64,000 nucleotides of DNA from Azoarcus sp. (GTDB lineage: Bacteria; Pseudomonadota; Gammaproteobacteria; Burkholderiales; Rhodocyclaceae), in NCBI GenBank assembly GCA_020725025.1, contig DYFV01000001.1, positions 1 to 64,000 on the forward strand, in the 5' to 3' direction. The first letter of the stretch is position 1; each line of letters starts with the position of its first letter. Under the pieces are notes generated by a model. That model searched no databases. It was not told the DNA's origin and was given only the letters and a program-made list of their open reading frames with translations. Made by a program: the position numbers and the translations under genes. Of this stretch, positions 43,746 to 53,849 are shown in pieces.

Positions 43746-45191
43746 ATGGTCCGACCCCTTCCCACCGTGCTGGTCGTCGACGACGAGGTGCGCTCCCAGG
43801 AAGCGATCCGTCGAACCCTGGACGAGGACTTCGAGGTGTTCACCGCGTCCTCCGCCGCCGAAGCCGTCAAGGTGCTCGAGCGCGAGTGGATCCAGATCGT
43901 GCTGTGCGACCAGCGCATGCCGGGCACCTCGGGCGTGCAGCTCCTGCGCGAGGTGCGCGAGCGCTGGCCGGACGCGGTGCGCATCATCATCTCCGGCTAC
44001 ACCGACTCTCAGGACATCATCGCCGGCATCAACGAGGGCGGCATCTACCAGTACCTGCTGAAGCCCTGGCAGCCGGAGCAGCTGCTGCTCGCGCTGCGCG
44101 GGGCGGCCGAGATGCACCGCCTGCAGGCGGAGAACCAGCGCCTGTCGATGGAGCTCAAGGTGGCCGGGCCGGTCTTGAAGCAGCGGGTGGCGGGCAAGAA
44201 GGAGACCGCGCGGCGCAACTTCGGCGCCGAGGCGTTGCTGCGCGCCGCCGACTCGCCGATGAACGCCCTGTGCGAGCTCGTCGCCAAGGTGAGCGACTTC
44301 GACATCCCGGTGCTGCTCACGGGCGAGTCGGGTACCGGCAAGGAGCTCCTGGCGCGGGCGCTGCACTACGGCAGCAGCCGCGCGGCCAACGCCTTCGTGG
44401 TGGAGAACTGCGGCGCGGTGCCCGACACGCTTCTCGAGTCCGAGCTCTTCGGGGCGCGGCGCGGCGCCTTCACCGGCGCCCACGAGGATCGCGAGGGCCT
44501 CTTCCGCCAGGCCGACGGGGGCTCCATCTTCCTGGACGAGATCGGCGAGACCTCCGCCGCCTTCCAGGTGAAGCTCCTGCGCGTGCTGCAGGAAGGCGAG
44601 GTGCGCCCGATCGGCGCGGCCCGCCCGGTGGCGGTGGACGTGCGGGTGATCGCCGCCACCAACCGCGACCTGGAGGCCGAGGTGCGCGCCGGCCGCTTCC
44701 GGGAGGACCTCTACTACCGGCTCGCCGCCATCACCGTGACCGTGCCGCCGCTGCGCGACCGGCCGATGGACATCCCGCTCATCGCCCGGCAGTACATCGA
44801 CGGCCTGCAGGCCACCCTGGGCCGCGCCTTCCGGCCGCTGTCGAACGATGTCGTCGCCTGCCTCAAGGCCTACCGCTGGCCCGGCAACGTGCGCGAGCTC
44901 CGGAACGAGATCCTGCGCATGGTGGCGCTCGCCGAAGGCCCGGAACTGTCCGCCGGGCACCTCTCGCCGCGGGTCCTGCGCGCCGCCGAGGACCACCAGG
45001 AGCCGGAGCTCGCGCTGCTGGCCGGGCTCGACGGCGATCTCAAGGCGCGGCTCGAGGCGCTCGAGGCCAAGATCGTCAAGGAGAGCCTGATCCGCCACCG
45101 CTGGAACAAGACCCGCGCGGCGCAGGAGCTGGGTCTGTCCCGGGTAGGCCTGCGCAGCAAGCTGTCCCGATACGGGCTCGAGACGAATTGA
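43746..45191 (+). CDS. hoxA: NtrC-type hydrogenase response regulator HupR/HoxA
   Basis: The 481-aa regulator has a receiver domain (phospho-acceptor Asp55 in LCDQRMPG), an AAA+ domain with Walker A GESGTGKE, the sigma-54 contact loop GAFTGA (residues 240-245) and Walker B SIFLDEIGE. A Fis-type helix-turn-helix follows at the end (NKTRAAQELGLSRVGLRSKL). The intact GAFTGA predicts action at -24/-12 promoters, which are found ahead of hybO, hupS and hupD. In this family the unphosphorylated form is usually active. Confidence 0.95.
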   Translation: MVRPLPTVLVVDDEVRSQEAIRRTLDEDFEVFTASSAAEAVKVLEREWIQIVLCDQRMPGTSGVQLLREVRERWPDAVRIIISGYTDSQDIIAGINEGGIYQYLLKPWQPEQLLLALRGAAEMHRLQAENQRLSMELKVAGPVLKQRVAGKKETARRNFGAEALLRAADSPMNALCELVAKVSDFDIPVLLTGESGTGKELLARALHYGSSRAANAFVVENCGAVPDTLLESELFGARRGAFTGAHEDREGLFRQADGGSIFLDEIGETSAAFQVKLLRVLQEGEVRPIGAARPVAVDVRVIAATNRDLEAEVRAGRFREDLYYRLAAITVTVPPLRDRPMDIPLIARQYIDGLQATLGRAFRPLSNDVVACLKAYRWPGNVRELRNEILRMVALAEGPELSAGHLSPRVLRAAEDHQEPELALLAGLDGDLKARLEALEAKIVKESLIRHRWNKTRAAQELGLSRVGLRSKLSRYGLETN

Positions 45192-45221
45192 GCGCGCCGG
45201 TGACTGTGGTTCAATAACGCC

Positions 45222-46238
45222 ATGAATCTGCTCTGGCTCCAGTCCGGCGGTTGCGGCGGCTGCTCCATGTCGCTGCTCTCCCACGACGCCCGCGATCTCC
45301 TCGCCATGCTCGGGGACGCCGGCATCCACATCCTGTGGCATCCGGCCCTATCGGAGCAGACCGGCGCGGAGGCGATCGCGGTGCTCGAGGCCTGCGCGCG
45401 GGGCGACACGCCGCTGGACATCCTGTGCGTGGAAGGCTCGCTCCTGCGCGGCCCGCACGGCAGCGGACGCTTCCACATGCTGTCGGGCACCGGCCGGCCG
45501 ATGATCGGCTGGGTGCGCGAGCTCGCCGCCCGAGCCCGCCACACCGTGGCGGTGGGCACCTGCGCCGCCTTCGGCGGCATCACCGCCGGCGGCATGAACC
45601 CCGCCGACGCCTGCGGGCTGCAGTACGACGGCGAGGTGCGCGGCGGCCTGCTGGGCGCCGACTACCGCGCCGCGGGCGGTCTGCCGGTGATCAACGTCGC
45701 CGGCTGCCCCACCCACCCCGGCTGGGTGGTGGAGACCCTGCTCGGGCTCGCCATGGACGCCTTCGGCGCCGCGGATTTCGATGCCCTCGGCCGGCCGCGC
45801 TTCTACGCCGAGCACCTGGTGCATCACGGCTGCGATCGCAACGAGTTCTACGAATTCAAGGCGAGCGCGGAGAAGGCCTCCGACCTTGGCTGCATGATGG
45901 AGCACATGGGCTGCAAGGGCACCCAGGCCCACGCCGACTGCAACATCCGCCCCTGGAACGGCACCGGCTCGTGCACCAACGGCGGCTATGCCTGCATCAG
46001 CTGCACGGAGCCCGGCTTCGAGGAGCCGGGCCACCCCTTCGCCCAGACTCCCAAGATCGCCGGCATCCCCATCGGGCTGCCGTCGGACATGCCCAAGGCG
46101 TGGTTCGTGGCGCTCGCCGCCCTGTCGAAGTCGGCCACGCCGAAGCGGGTGCGGGAGAATGCCACGGCGGATCATCCGGTGGTCGCGCCAGCCATCCGGC
46201 GCACTGGACTCAAGGGACGGGGGCCGTCCGGCACATGA
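45222..46238 (+). CDS. hoxB: Regulatory hydrogenase small subunit HupU/HoxB
   Basis: The 338-aa small subunit has no Tat signal, so it stays in the cytoplasm. Cluster ligands are visible in GGCGGCSMS, GTCAAFGG, AGCPTHPG, HHGCDRNEFYEF, LGCMMEHMGCKG and ACISCTEPG. It forms, with HupV, the H2-sensing enzyme that controls HupT. It starts 30 bp after hupR. Confidence 0.95.
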   Translation: MNLLWLQSGGCGGCSMSLLSHDARDLLAMLGDAGIHILWHPALSEQTGAEAIAVLEACARGDTPLDILCVEGSLLRGPHGSGRFHMLSGTGRPMIGWVRELAARARHTVAVGTCAAFGGITAGGMNPADACGLQYDGEVRGGLLGADYRAAGGLPVINVAGCPTHPGWVVETLLGLAMDAFGAADFDALGRPRFYAEHLVHHGCDRNEFYEFKASAEKASDLGCMMEHMGCKGTQAHADCNIRPWNGTGSCTNGGYACISCTEPGFEEPGHPFAQTPKIAGIPIGLPSDMPKAWFVALAALSKSATPKRVRENATADHPVVAPAIRRTGLKGRGPSGT

Positions 46239-47689
46239 CGCGCGTGGTGGTGGGGCCCTTCAACCGGGTGGAGGGCGACCTGGAAGTGACTTTGGAGGTC
46301 GAGGACGGCCGGGTCGCAGCGGCCCGGGTCAACTCGCCCCTCTTCCGCGGCTTCGAGCAGATCCTGCTGGGCAAGGATCCGCGCGACGCCATGGTCTACG
46401 TGCCGCGCATCTGCGGCATCTGCTCGGTGTCCCAGTCGGCCGCCGCCGCTCGGGCGCTCGGCGACGCCATGGGGCTCGCGCCGCCCCCCAACGGCGAGCT
46501 CGCCTCAAACCTGGTGCTGGCCACCGAGAACCTGGCCGACCACTTCACCCACTTCTATCTCTTCTTCATGCCCGACTTCGCGCGCGACGCCTACGCCGGG
46601 CGGCCCTGGTTCGATGCCGCGCGCGCCCGCTTCAAGGCGATCGCGGGCAGCGCCGGGGGCGACGCGCTGCCCGCGCGGGCGGCCTTCCTGCAAACCCTCG
46701 GGATCCTCGCCGGTCATTGGCCGCACAGCCTCGCGCTGCAGCCGGGCGGCTCCACCCGCGCGGTGAGCGCCGCCGAGAAGATCCGCCTCTACGCGCTGCT
46801 CAGGGAGTTCCGCGGCTGGCTCGAGCGCCGGCTCTTCGGCGACGCGCTGGAGGCGATCGCCGGACTCGATTCGGCCGCCGCCCTCGACGCCTGGAAGGCC
46901 GCCCGCGCGCCGGCCGCGAGCGACTTCCGCCTCTTCCTGGAGATCGCCGGCTCGCTCGGCCTCGAGGGACTCGGGCGCGCTACCGACCGCTTCATGAGCT
47001 ACGGCAACTATCCGCACCAGGGCCAGCCCTTCTTCGCCGCCGGCGTGTGGCGGCCGGGCGAGGCCACGCCCGAGCCGGTCGCCTTCGAGCGCATCGCCGA
47101 GGACGCGAGCCACGCCTGGATGGCCGACCCCTCGCCGCGCCACCCCTGGCGCGGCGACACCCGCCCGGACGCGGACCGGGCCGGCGCCTACACCTGGTGC
47201 AAGGCGCCGCGACTCGCCGGCGAGGTAGTCGAATGCGGCGCGCTCGCGCGCCAGGCGGTGGACGGCCATCCCCTCGTCCGCGACCTTGTGGCGCGCTCCG
47301 GCGGCAACGTCGCCAGCCGCGTGGTGGCGCGGCTTCTGGAGGTCGCCCGGGTGCTTCCCGCGATGGAGCAGTGGGTGCGCGCCCTCGAACCCGGCGAGAC
47401 CTTCTGCAGCCAGGGCAGGCTCCCCGACGAGGGCCGCGGCGTGGGCACCGTGGAGGCCGCGCGCGGCTCCCTCGGCCACTGGATCGTGATCCGCCAGGGC
47501 CGCATCGCCAACTACCAGGTGATCGCCCCCACCACCTGGAACTTCTCCCCGCGGGACGCCGAAGGCACCCCGGGCGCGCTGGAGCAGGCGCTGGTCGGCA
47601 CCCCGGTGGGCGAGAACGAAGTGGTGCCGCTCGCGGTCCAGCATGTAGTGCGGTCCTTCGATCCGTGCATGGTGTGCACGGTGCACTGA
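46235..47689 (+). CDS. hoxC: Regulatory hydrogenase large subunit HupV/HoxC
   Basis: The 484-aa subunit has RICGICSVSQ and ends exactly at DPCMVCTVH, with no C-terminal peptide. It therefore needs no maturation protease, as known for H2-sensing hydrogenases. The SQ in place of TxH after the first cysteine pair is also typical. The start overlaps hoxB by 4 bp. Confidence 0.95.
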   Translation: MTRVVVGPFNRVEGDLEVTLEVEDGRVAAARVNSPLFRGFEQILLGKDPRDAMVYVPRICGICSVSQSAAAARALGDAMGLAPPPNGELASNLVLATENLADHFTHFYLFFMPDFARDAYAGRPWFDAARARFKAIAGSAGGDALPARAAFLQTLGILAGHWPHSLALQPGGSTRAVSAAEKIRLYALLREFRGWLERRLFGDALEAIAGLDSAAALDAWKAARAPAASDFRLFLEIAGSLGLEGLGRATDRFMSYGNYPHQGQPFFAAGVWRPGEATPEPVAFERIAEDASHAWMADPSPRHPWRGDTRPDADRAGAYTWCKAPRLAGEVVECGALARQAVDGHPLVRDLVARSGGNVASRVVARLLEVARVLPAMEQWVRALEPGETFCSQGRLPDEGRGVGTVEAARGSLGHWIVIRQGRIANYQVIAPTTWNFSPRDAEGTPGALEQALVGTPVGENEVVPLAVQHVVRSFDPCMVCTVH

Positions 47690-47691
47690 CC

Positions 47692-49044
47692 ATGACCGAG
47701 CAGACGCCTTCCGCCAGGACTCCCGGCCACACCGGCCACCCCGGCGAGCTCATCGAGCTCGGCGAGGACGTGTGGATGGACGTCATCCACAAGATGGACG
47801 AGGTGTACTCCGATCTCCTGCAGTACGAGGTGGCGCTGGAGGAGAAGAACGCCAAGCTCGAGGAGTCGCAGCAGTTCATCCTGTCGGTGCTCACCTCCAT
47901 GTCGGACATCATGGTGGTGTGCGACCGCAACGGGGTGATCGAGGACGGGAACCGCTCGCTGGTGGATTTCTGCGGGCGCGAGCTCGACTCGTTGCGTGGT
48001 ACGCCCATCTTCGATCTCTTCGCCGACGACGAGGCCCGCGCCCGCGCCCGGGAGATGCTCTCCAACTTCGGCGAGCGCGCGGTCCACGACTGCGAGCTGC
48101 CCCTGCGCGCGCGCGACGGCGGCGTGGTGCCGGTCTCGCTCAACTGCACGCCGCGCTTCTCGGCGGTGGGCAAGTCCCTCGGGGCGGTGGTCACCGGGCG
48201 TCCGGTGGGCGAGCTGCGCAAGGCCTATCACGCCCTGCGCCAGGCCCACGAGGACCTCAAGCGCACCCAGCAGCAGCTCCTGCATTCGGAGAAAATGGCC
48301 TCCCTGGGGCGGCTGGTGGCCGGGGTGGCGCACGAGCTCAACAATCCGATCAGTTTCGTGCTCGGCAACGTGCACGCCCTCAAGCGCTACGCCGAGCGGC
48401 TGGAAACCTACTTGGGCGCGCTGCACCGGGGCGAGAGCCGCGAGGCGCTGGCGGCGCTGCGGGTGGAGCTGCGCATCGACCGCATCCTCGACGATCTTCC
48501 CCCGCTCATCGAGGGCACCATCGAGGGCGCCGAGCGCACCCGCGACATCGTCGACGGCCTGAAGCGCTTCTCGGCCATCGACCGCGACGAGAACGAGCGC
48601 TTCGATCTCGCCGAGGTCATAGAGCGCGCAGTGCGCTGGGTGTGTCGCGCCGCGCGCGACAACTTCCGCGTTTCCGTCGACGTGCCGCCGCAGCTGCCGG
48701 TGGTCGGCTCGCCGGGCCAGATGCAGCAGGTGATGATGAACCTCATCCAGAACGCCTGCGACGCCACCGCCGATCGCCCCTCGCCGACGCTCGCCATCTC
48801 CGGACGCGTCGCCGAGGAAAGCATCGTGCTCGAGTTCCACGACAACGGCCCCGGCTTCGACCCCGGGAACGTGGCCCGGGTGTTCGACCCCTTCTTCACC
48901 ACCAAGCCGGTGGGCAAGGGCACCGGTCTGGGGCTCTCCATCAGCTACGGTATCGTGGAGCGCCACGGTGGGCGGCTGTCCGCCGCGAATCACCCCGCCG
49001 GCGGTGCGCTCTTCACGGTGGAGCTGCCGCTCGCGACGGGCTGA
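47692..49044 (+). CDS. hupT: H2-signalling sensor histidine kinase HupT/HoxJ
   Basis: The 450-aa soluble kinase has an N-terminal helical part, a PAS domain (about 60-175), and the kinase core with GVAHELNNP (His214) and ATP boxes DNGPGFDPG and FFTTKPVGKGTGLGLS. It lacks membrane helices and should bind the HupUV sensor; it phosphorylates HupR when H2 is absent. Last gene of the hydrogenase island. It converges on the next gene. Confidence 0.94.
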   Translation: MTEQTPSARTPGHTGHPGELIELGEDVWMDVIHKMDEVYSDLLQYEVALEEKNAKLEESQQFILSVLTSMSDIMVVCDRNGVIEDGNRSLVDFCGRELDSLRGTPIFDLFADDEARARAREMLSNFGERAVHDCELPLRARDGGVVPVSLNCTPRFSAVGKSLGAVVTGRPVGELRKAYHALRQAHEDLKRTQQQLLHSEKMASLGRLVAGVAHELNNPISFVLGNVHALKRYAERLETYLGALHRGESREALAALRVELRIDRILDDLPPLIEGTIEGAERTRDIVDGLKRFSAIDRDENERFDLAEVIERAVRWVCRAARDNFRVSVDVPPQLPVVGSPGQMQQVMMNLIQNACDATADRPSPTLAISGRVAEESIVLEFHDNGPGFDPGNVARVFDPFFTTKPVGKGTGLGLSISYGIVERHGGRLSAANHPAGGALFTVELPLATG

Positions 49045-49104
49045 CCGGCAGCGGACGGGCGCGCCGTACGTTCACGGCTTCCGCCGCTTGCTCCTACGCC
49101 GCGT

Positions 49105-49476
49105 CTAGCGGCGTCCGCGCATGTGCTTCAGAAACTCCGAATAGGAGATCTCCCGGACGACCAGCCCCCGCCTGTCGGCGTGGAGCCGGCGCTCCTTGCG
49201 CCCGGGCGGCAGCCCGGCCTCCTGCTGCCGGCGGTCCTGCTCGGCCCGTTTGCGAAAGAACCGGCCTTCGATCCGCTTCGCGCGCCCTGCAGCGCCCGAT
49301 GGTTCGCCGGCTCCCCGTTCGTCGCGTTCGGTGGCCCGCGCGACCCATTCCTCGAAGGGGATCTCTTCGACCTGTATGCTGCGCCGCTCGGCCACACGAC
49401 GCCGATCCCGCGCCCGCAGGGGCTTCTCCGCCTTGCGCCTCTCGTCGCCCCGCCTTCGTTCGCGCGCGTGCTTCAC
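49105..49476 (-). CDS. Small highly charged hypothetical protein
   Basis: The 123-aa protein is rich in Arg, Lys and Glu and has no membrane segment. Its central part (RRSIQVEEIPFEEWVARATERDERG) and end (VREISYSEFLKHMRG) look like real helical protein, but I do not recognise a family. The start is the GTG at 49476, placed 6 bases after GGAGG; a GTG five codons earlier would overlap that site. Monocistronic, convergent with hupT. Confidence 0.5.
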   Translation of the reverse strand: MKHARERRRGDERRKAEKPLRARDRRRVAERRSIQVEEIPFEEWVARATERDERGAGEPSGAAGRAKRIEGRFFRKRAEQDRRQQEAGLPPGRKERRLHADRRGLVVREISYSEFLKHMRGRR

Positions 49477-49636
49477 ACGCCCTCCTTCCACGCCGGCCGC
49501 GGGCGCGACCGCCCGGGCGGTACGCGCCGCGGCTTTTATCCATGCTAGATAGGGGCGGGAGAGGAGGCAAACCCGCAGGGACCCGCGGTGGGTACGCCTT
49601 CATGCTTGCCGAGCAGCGCCGGCGGCAGGAACGGTC

Positions 49637-50920
49637 TCACTCGAGCCGCTGCCGGCACCAGCTCTCCTGTGACAGGATCGCAAGCACGAGCGACACCGCG
49701 ATGCAGCCTGCGATCAGGAGAAAGCCAGCCTGGAAGGCTTCCGGCGGGTAGATGCGCACGCCGCCGTCCATGGCCCCCTCCCAATGCCGGTCGAGCACCC
49801 AGCCGAAAGCGGGCTGGAGCAGCATGCCGCCCATGAGGGGGCCCATGTTGCACACGCCGGAAGCAGTGCCGGCCAGGTGCGGCGGTACCGATTCCTTGTT
49901 GAAGGCGAAGCCGATGATGAGGATGCCGGCGGCGAAGCCGCCCACGAGCAGGACGGCGATCGCCGCCGGCAGCGGCAGGCGCACCAGGGCGAGCAGCGTC
50001 CAGCAGGCGAGCGCCACCGCGCAGCCGGCCACGAGCAGCGGCTTGCGTCTGCCCAGGCGCTCGGAAAGCGTCCCGAGCAGCGGCCCACCCAGCGCCCAAG
50101 AGACCAGCAGCGCCGAGACGACGGCCGCCGCGCTGCGCGCCTCCAGCCCGTACACCTGGCGCAGCCACGGCACGCCCCATAGTCCACCGACGGTGAGCAC
50201 CGCTCCGGCCACGCCGATCGGCACGATGAGGAGGATCCACACGTTGCGGTAGGTGAGCACGCGCATCACCCCTTGCAGCACCGACACGGCATGGCCGTCA
50301 CCCGCGTGCGGCGGACGATGGCTTCGGTAGCCGCGGTCGGTCGGGTCGTCGCGCACGCGCAGCCAGATCGCCACTGCGAGCACGGCGGTCACTGCCGCCG
50401 ACACCATCATCACCGGCCGCCAGCCGAAGGCGTCGAGGAGCATGCGCAGGGGCACGCCGCCGAACACGCCGCCGATGATGCCGACGAACAGCGCCATGCC
50501 CGAGGCGAGCGCGAACTGGCGCGGCGCGAACCAGTGGGTTGCGAGCTTGAGCATGGAGACGAAGGCCACCGCCACCGACCCGCCGATGAGCAGCCGTCCG
50601 AAGCTCGCCCAGGCGAGGCTGGCGCTGAAGGCGAAGATCAGCGTGCCGATCGCCGCCAGGGCCGCGCCGGTGGTGAGCAGCCTGCGAGGCCCCCAGCGGT
50701 CCGCGAGAATGCCGGTGGGCACCTGCATCGCCACGTAGGAGTAGAAGTAGAAGGCCGACAGGTTGCCCAGCGCCGCGCCGCCGATGGCGAACTCCGCCAT
50801 CAGGCGGTCGCTCATCACGGCGGGGGCGACGCGCTGGTAGAAGCCGATGAGGTAGAGCAGGGCGCCGAGTCCCCACACGCTCCAGGCGAGCGCGGCGGGC
50901 GGCAGGGGGCGGGCAGACAT
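49637..50920 (-). CDS. Major facilitator superfamily permease
   Basis: The 427-aa protein has twelve predicted helices and the MFS loop motif GILADRWGPRRLL between helices 2 and 3, repeated in LSERLGRRKPLL. The FYQRVAPAVMSDRLM start is typical of MFS members near the oxalate/organic-anion and nitrate-like group. Substrate cannot be told. The ATG at 50920 begins the first helix region; the longer in-frame extension lacks membrane character. Confidence 0.88.
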   Translation of the reverse strand: MSARPLPPAALAWSVWGLGALLYLIGFYQRVAPAVMSDRLMAEFAIGGAALGNLSAFYFYSYVAMQVPTGILADRWGPRRLLTTGAALAAIGTLIFAFSASLAWASFGRLLIGGSVAVAFVSMLKLATHWFAPRQFALASGMALFVGIIGGVFGGVPLRMLLDAFGWRPVMMVSAAVTAVLAVAIWLRVRDDPTDRGYRSHRPPHAGDGHAVSVLQGVMRVLTYRNVWILLIVPIGVAGAVLTVGGLWGVPWLRQVYGLEARSAAAVVSALLVSWALGGPLLGTLSERLGRRKPLLVAGCAVALACWTLLALVRLPLPAAIAVLLVGGFAAGILIIGFAFNKESVPPHLAGTASGVCNMGPLMGGMLLQPAFGWVLDRHWEGAMDGGVRIYPPEAFQAGFLLIAGCIAVSLVLAILSQESWCRQRLE

Positions 50921-50996
50921 GCGTGCCTGTTCTCGTTCGTTGTCGGGAGCGGGGACGATACCCGCCCGCCGCTGGCCGCACAAGGCGGCGCGGCGC

Positions 50997-51935
50997 TCAG
51001 CCCAGCCCGGATGGGCGCCCCGCGTCGGAAGCGGGCTCCTCGACGAGCTCGGTATGCACGCGCACGGCGGTGTTGCGCGGCCGTATCTCCCCGCCCCGCG
51101 CCTCGCGCTGGGCGCGGGTGAAGGCCGCGCCGAAGAGCAGGATGAGCGAGGAGTAGTTCACCCACAGGAGCAGCAGCACCAGTGAGCCCGCCGCGCCGTA
51201 GGTCGAGGCGGTCGCGGTGTAGGCGAGGTACATCGCGATGAGCGAGCGGCCGACGGTGAACAGCAGCGCGGTGACGAAGGCTCCGACGAGCACGTCGCGC
51301 CAGCCCAGGATGACGTCGGGCAGGATGCGGAAGATCATCGCGAAGAGCAGCGTCACCACGGCCAGCGACACGATGATCTCGGTGCCTACCACCACACCGG
51401 GCGGCAACGGCAGCCACTCCCGGGCGAACGCGATGATCGAGCGCAGCGCCACCGACAGCAGCAACGACACGAGCAGCACGAAGCCGATCGCCAGCACGAT
51501 GGTGAGCGAGAGCAGGCGCGCCTTCAGAAGGACCAGCAGGGAGTTGCGGGTGGGTTTGGGCGTCACCCCCCAGATCTGGTTCAAGGAGCGTTGCATCTGG
51601 GCGAACACGGTGGTCGCGCCCAGGATAAGGGTCGCCACGCCGACCACGGTCGGCAGAATGCCGCTGCGCTCGATGCGGCTCGCCTCGACCGCCGTTTGCA
51701 CCGCCGACGCGGCCTGCTCGCCGATGACCTGCTCGAGCTCCCGGGCCACGAGCCCCTGGGCGGCGTCTTCGCCCAGGGCTGTGCCCACGACGCTCACCGC
51801 GATGATCACCATCGGGGCCACCGAGAACACGGTGAAGAAGGCGAGGGCCGCGGCATGGATGAAGGCGTCGGCGTCCAGCCAGTGCCTGACGGCCTTCTGC
51901 ACGACGCCGAACCAGAATCGGATGCGCTTCAACAT
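50997..51935 (-). CDS. YihY/BrkB family inner-membrane protein
   Basis: The 312-aa protein matches the YihY family: HAAALAFFTVFSVAPMVIIAV, IFRILPD, GAFVTALLFTVGRSLIAMYLA and TYGAAGSLVLLLLWVNYSSLILLFGAAFT. Six membrane helices are predicted, with a short charged C-terminal tail. The family function remains uncertain (not a ribonuclease as once named). The 189-bp divergent gap to the next gene shows no further feature. Confidence 0.92.
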   Translation of the reverse strand: MLKRIRFWFGVVQKAVRHWLDADAFIHAAALAFFTVFSVAPMVIIAVSVVGTALGEDAAQGLVARELEQVIGEQAASAVQTAVEASRIERSGILPTVVGVATLILGATTVFAQMQRSLNQIWGVTPKPTRNSLLVLLKARLLSLTIVLAIGFVLLVSLLLSVALRSIIAFAREWLPLPPGVVVGTEIIVSLAVVTLLFAMIFRILPDVILGWRDVLVGAFVTALLFTVGRSLIAMYLAYTATASTYGAAGSLVLLLLWVNYSSLILLFGAAFTRAQREARGGEIRPRNTAVRVHTELVEEPASDAGRPSGLG

Positions 51936-52124
51936 GTTCTTCGCTCGCCTCCGTTCAGCTCGTGCGGTGCCGCGCACCATCCCGGTGCCGGCGCGCTTCG
52001 TGAGCTGTGAGGCAAGTTCGACGCCCGGTGTTCCGCGCCGGGGCCACGCAGGCGCCGGGAATGGGGATTGCACCCGCCCAGCGGTGCCGGCGTCCGCCGG
52101 CTCCATCCGACGAGGAGTTGCCCC

Positions 52125-53294
52125 ATGAGAGCCTTGTGCTGGCACGGCAAGAAGGACGTCCGCTGCGACACGGTGCCGGATCCGCGGATCGAGGATCCGC
52201 GCGATGCGATCGTCAAGGTGTCGAGCTGCGCCATCTGCGGCTCGGACCTCCATCTCTACGACGGCTTCATGCCCGGCATGGAGAAGGGCGACGTCCTCGG
52301 CCACGAGTTCATGGGCGAGGTGGTGGAGGTGGGTGCGTCCGATCATCGGCTGCGCCCGGGCGACCGGGTGGTCATACCCTTCACCATCGTCTGCGGCGAG
52401 TGCGAGCAGTGCCGGCGCGGCAACTTCTCGGTATGCGAGCGCAGCAACCGCAACAGGGCGCTCGCCGACAAGGCCTTCGGGCACAGTCCCGCGGGGCTCT
52501 TCGGCTACACCCATCTCACCGGGGGCTACGCGGGCGGGCAGGCGGAGTACGTGCGCGTGCCCTTTGCCGATGCGGGGGCGGTGAAGGTGCCGGAGGGCCT
52601 CACCGACGAGCAGGCGCTCTTCCTCGGCGATATCTTCCCCACCGGCTGGCAGGCCGCCGTGCAGTGCGACATCGAGCCCACGGACACGATGGCGGTGTGG
52701 GGGGCGGGGGCCGTCGGGCAGTTCGCCATCCGCAGCGCGGTCCTGCTCGGCGCCGCCCAGGTGATCGCCATCGACCGCCTGCCCGACCGCCTTTCCATGG
52801 CGCGGGCGGGGGGCGCGATCACCATCGACTTCGAGCAGGAGAGCGTGGTCGAGCGCCTGAACGAGCTCACCCACGGCAAGGGGCCGGAGAAGTGCATCGA
52901 CGCGGTCGGCATGGAGTCCCACGCCACGCGCTCGATCGACGCGCTCTACGACCGGGCCAAGCAGGCGGTGATGCTGGAGACGGGCCGGCCCCACGTGCTG
53001 CGGGAGATGATGTACGTGTGCCGCCCGGCCGGGATCCTGTCGGTGCCCGGTGTCTACGGCGGGCTTCTCGACAAGCTCCCCTTCGGCATGGCCATGAACA
53101 AGGCGCTCACCATCCGTACCGGCCAGACCCACGTCAACCGCTGGACGGACGACCTCCTGCGCCGCATCGAGGAAGGGCAGATCGACCCCTCCTTCGTCGT
53201 CACGCACACCGTCGGGCTCGAGCGCGGTCCGGAGATGTACCGGACCTTCCGGGACAAGCAGGACGGGTGCGTCAAGGTGGTGCTCAAACCGTAA
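52125..53294 (+). CDS. Zinc-dependent alcohol dehydrogenase (FDH-like, MDR superfamily)
   Basis: The 389-aa enzyme has catalytic-zinc residues in [13 protein letters not shown] and [12 protein letters not shown], a structural zinc site [15 protein letters not shown], and the NAD-binding turn [10 protein letters not shown]. The long form with [17 protein letters not shown] resembles glutathione-independent formaldehyde dehydrogenases and related threonine/sorbitol-type enzymes; substrate not assigned. GAGGAG precedes the ATG at 52125. It is followed 11 bp later by a small membrane protein gene. Confidence 0.9.
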   Translation: MRALCWHGKKDVRCDTVPDPRIEDPRDAIVKVSSCAICGSDLHLYDGFMPGMEKGDVLGHEFMGEVVEVGASDHRLRPGDRVVIPFTIVCGECEQCRRGNFSVCERSNRNRALADKAFGHSPAGLFGYTHLTGGYAGGQAEYVRVPFADAGAVKVPEGLTDEQALFLGDIFPTGWQAAVQCDIEPTDTMAVWGAGAVGQFAIRSAVLLGAAQVIAIDRLPDRLSMARAGGAITIDFEQESVVERLNELTHGKGPEKCIDAVGMESHATRSIDALYDRAKQAVMLETGRPHVLREMMYVCRPAGILSVPGVYGGLLDKLPFGMAMNKALTIRTGQTHVNRWTDDLLRRIEEGQIDPSFVVTHTVGLERGPEMYRTFRDKQDGCVKVVLKP

Positions 53295-53305
53295 GGAGCA
53301 GGAAG

Positions 53306-53797
53306 ATGAATCTGCACGACATGGATCCGACGAAGGGCGTCCTCGCCTCCTCGATCACCCGCGCGCTGGGCTGGTTCAGCATCGGCCTGGGCATCGCGGA
53401 ACTCCTCATGCCGCGCACGGTTGCGCATTCGGCGGGCGTGGACGGTCGCAGCGGGCTGGTGCGCAGCTTCGGAGTGCGCGAGCTCGCGACCGGAGTCGGG
53501 CTGCTCACCGCCAAGCGCCCGGCGCCTTGGCTGTGGGCGCGGGTGATGGGCGACGGGATCGACATGCTGGCGGTGGGCTCGGGGCTCGGCGACCGCTCGC
53601 GGCGTCCCTACGCGGCGCTCGCCCTGGGGGCCATCGCGGCGGTGGCGGCGCTCGACGTGGTGGCCGCGCGGAGCGCTTCCAACGGCAAGGGGCGCGAGGC
53701 GGGGCCGCCGCCCGACTACGGCGAGCGCAGCGGCTTCCCCCAGGCGCCGGCAACGATGCGCGGTGCGGCACGGGGCGGCTTCGGGCCGCCGCAGTAG
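53306..53797 (+). CDS. Small membrane protein downstream of the alcohol dehydrogenase
   Basis: The 163-aa protein has about three to four membrane helices (ALGWFSIGLGIAELLMP, VGLLTAKRPAPWLWARVMGD, YAALALGAIAAVAALDVVAA) and a Gly/Pro-rich soluble tail. It resembles the membrane part that precedes SRPBCC cyclase/dehydrase domains in some proteobacterial proteins, but that domain is absent here. AAGGAGC lies upstream; it is likely co-transcribed with the dehydrogenase. Confidence 0.65.
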   Translation: MNLHDMDPTKGVLASSITRALGWFSIGLGIAELLMPRTVAHSAGVDGRSGLVRSFGVRELATGVGLLTAKRPAPWLWARVMGDGIDMLAVGSGLGDRSRRPYAALALGAIAAVAALDVVAARSASNGKGREAGPPPDYGERSGFPQAPATMRGAARGGFGPPQ

Positions 53798-53849
53798 GGG
53801 GAGGGCGCGTGGGGTCGCGGGCAGGACTCGCGCCCGGCTCGGGACATGC

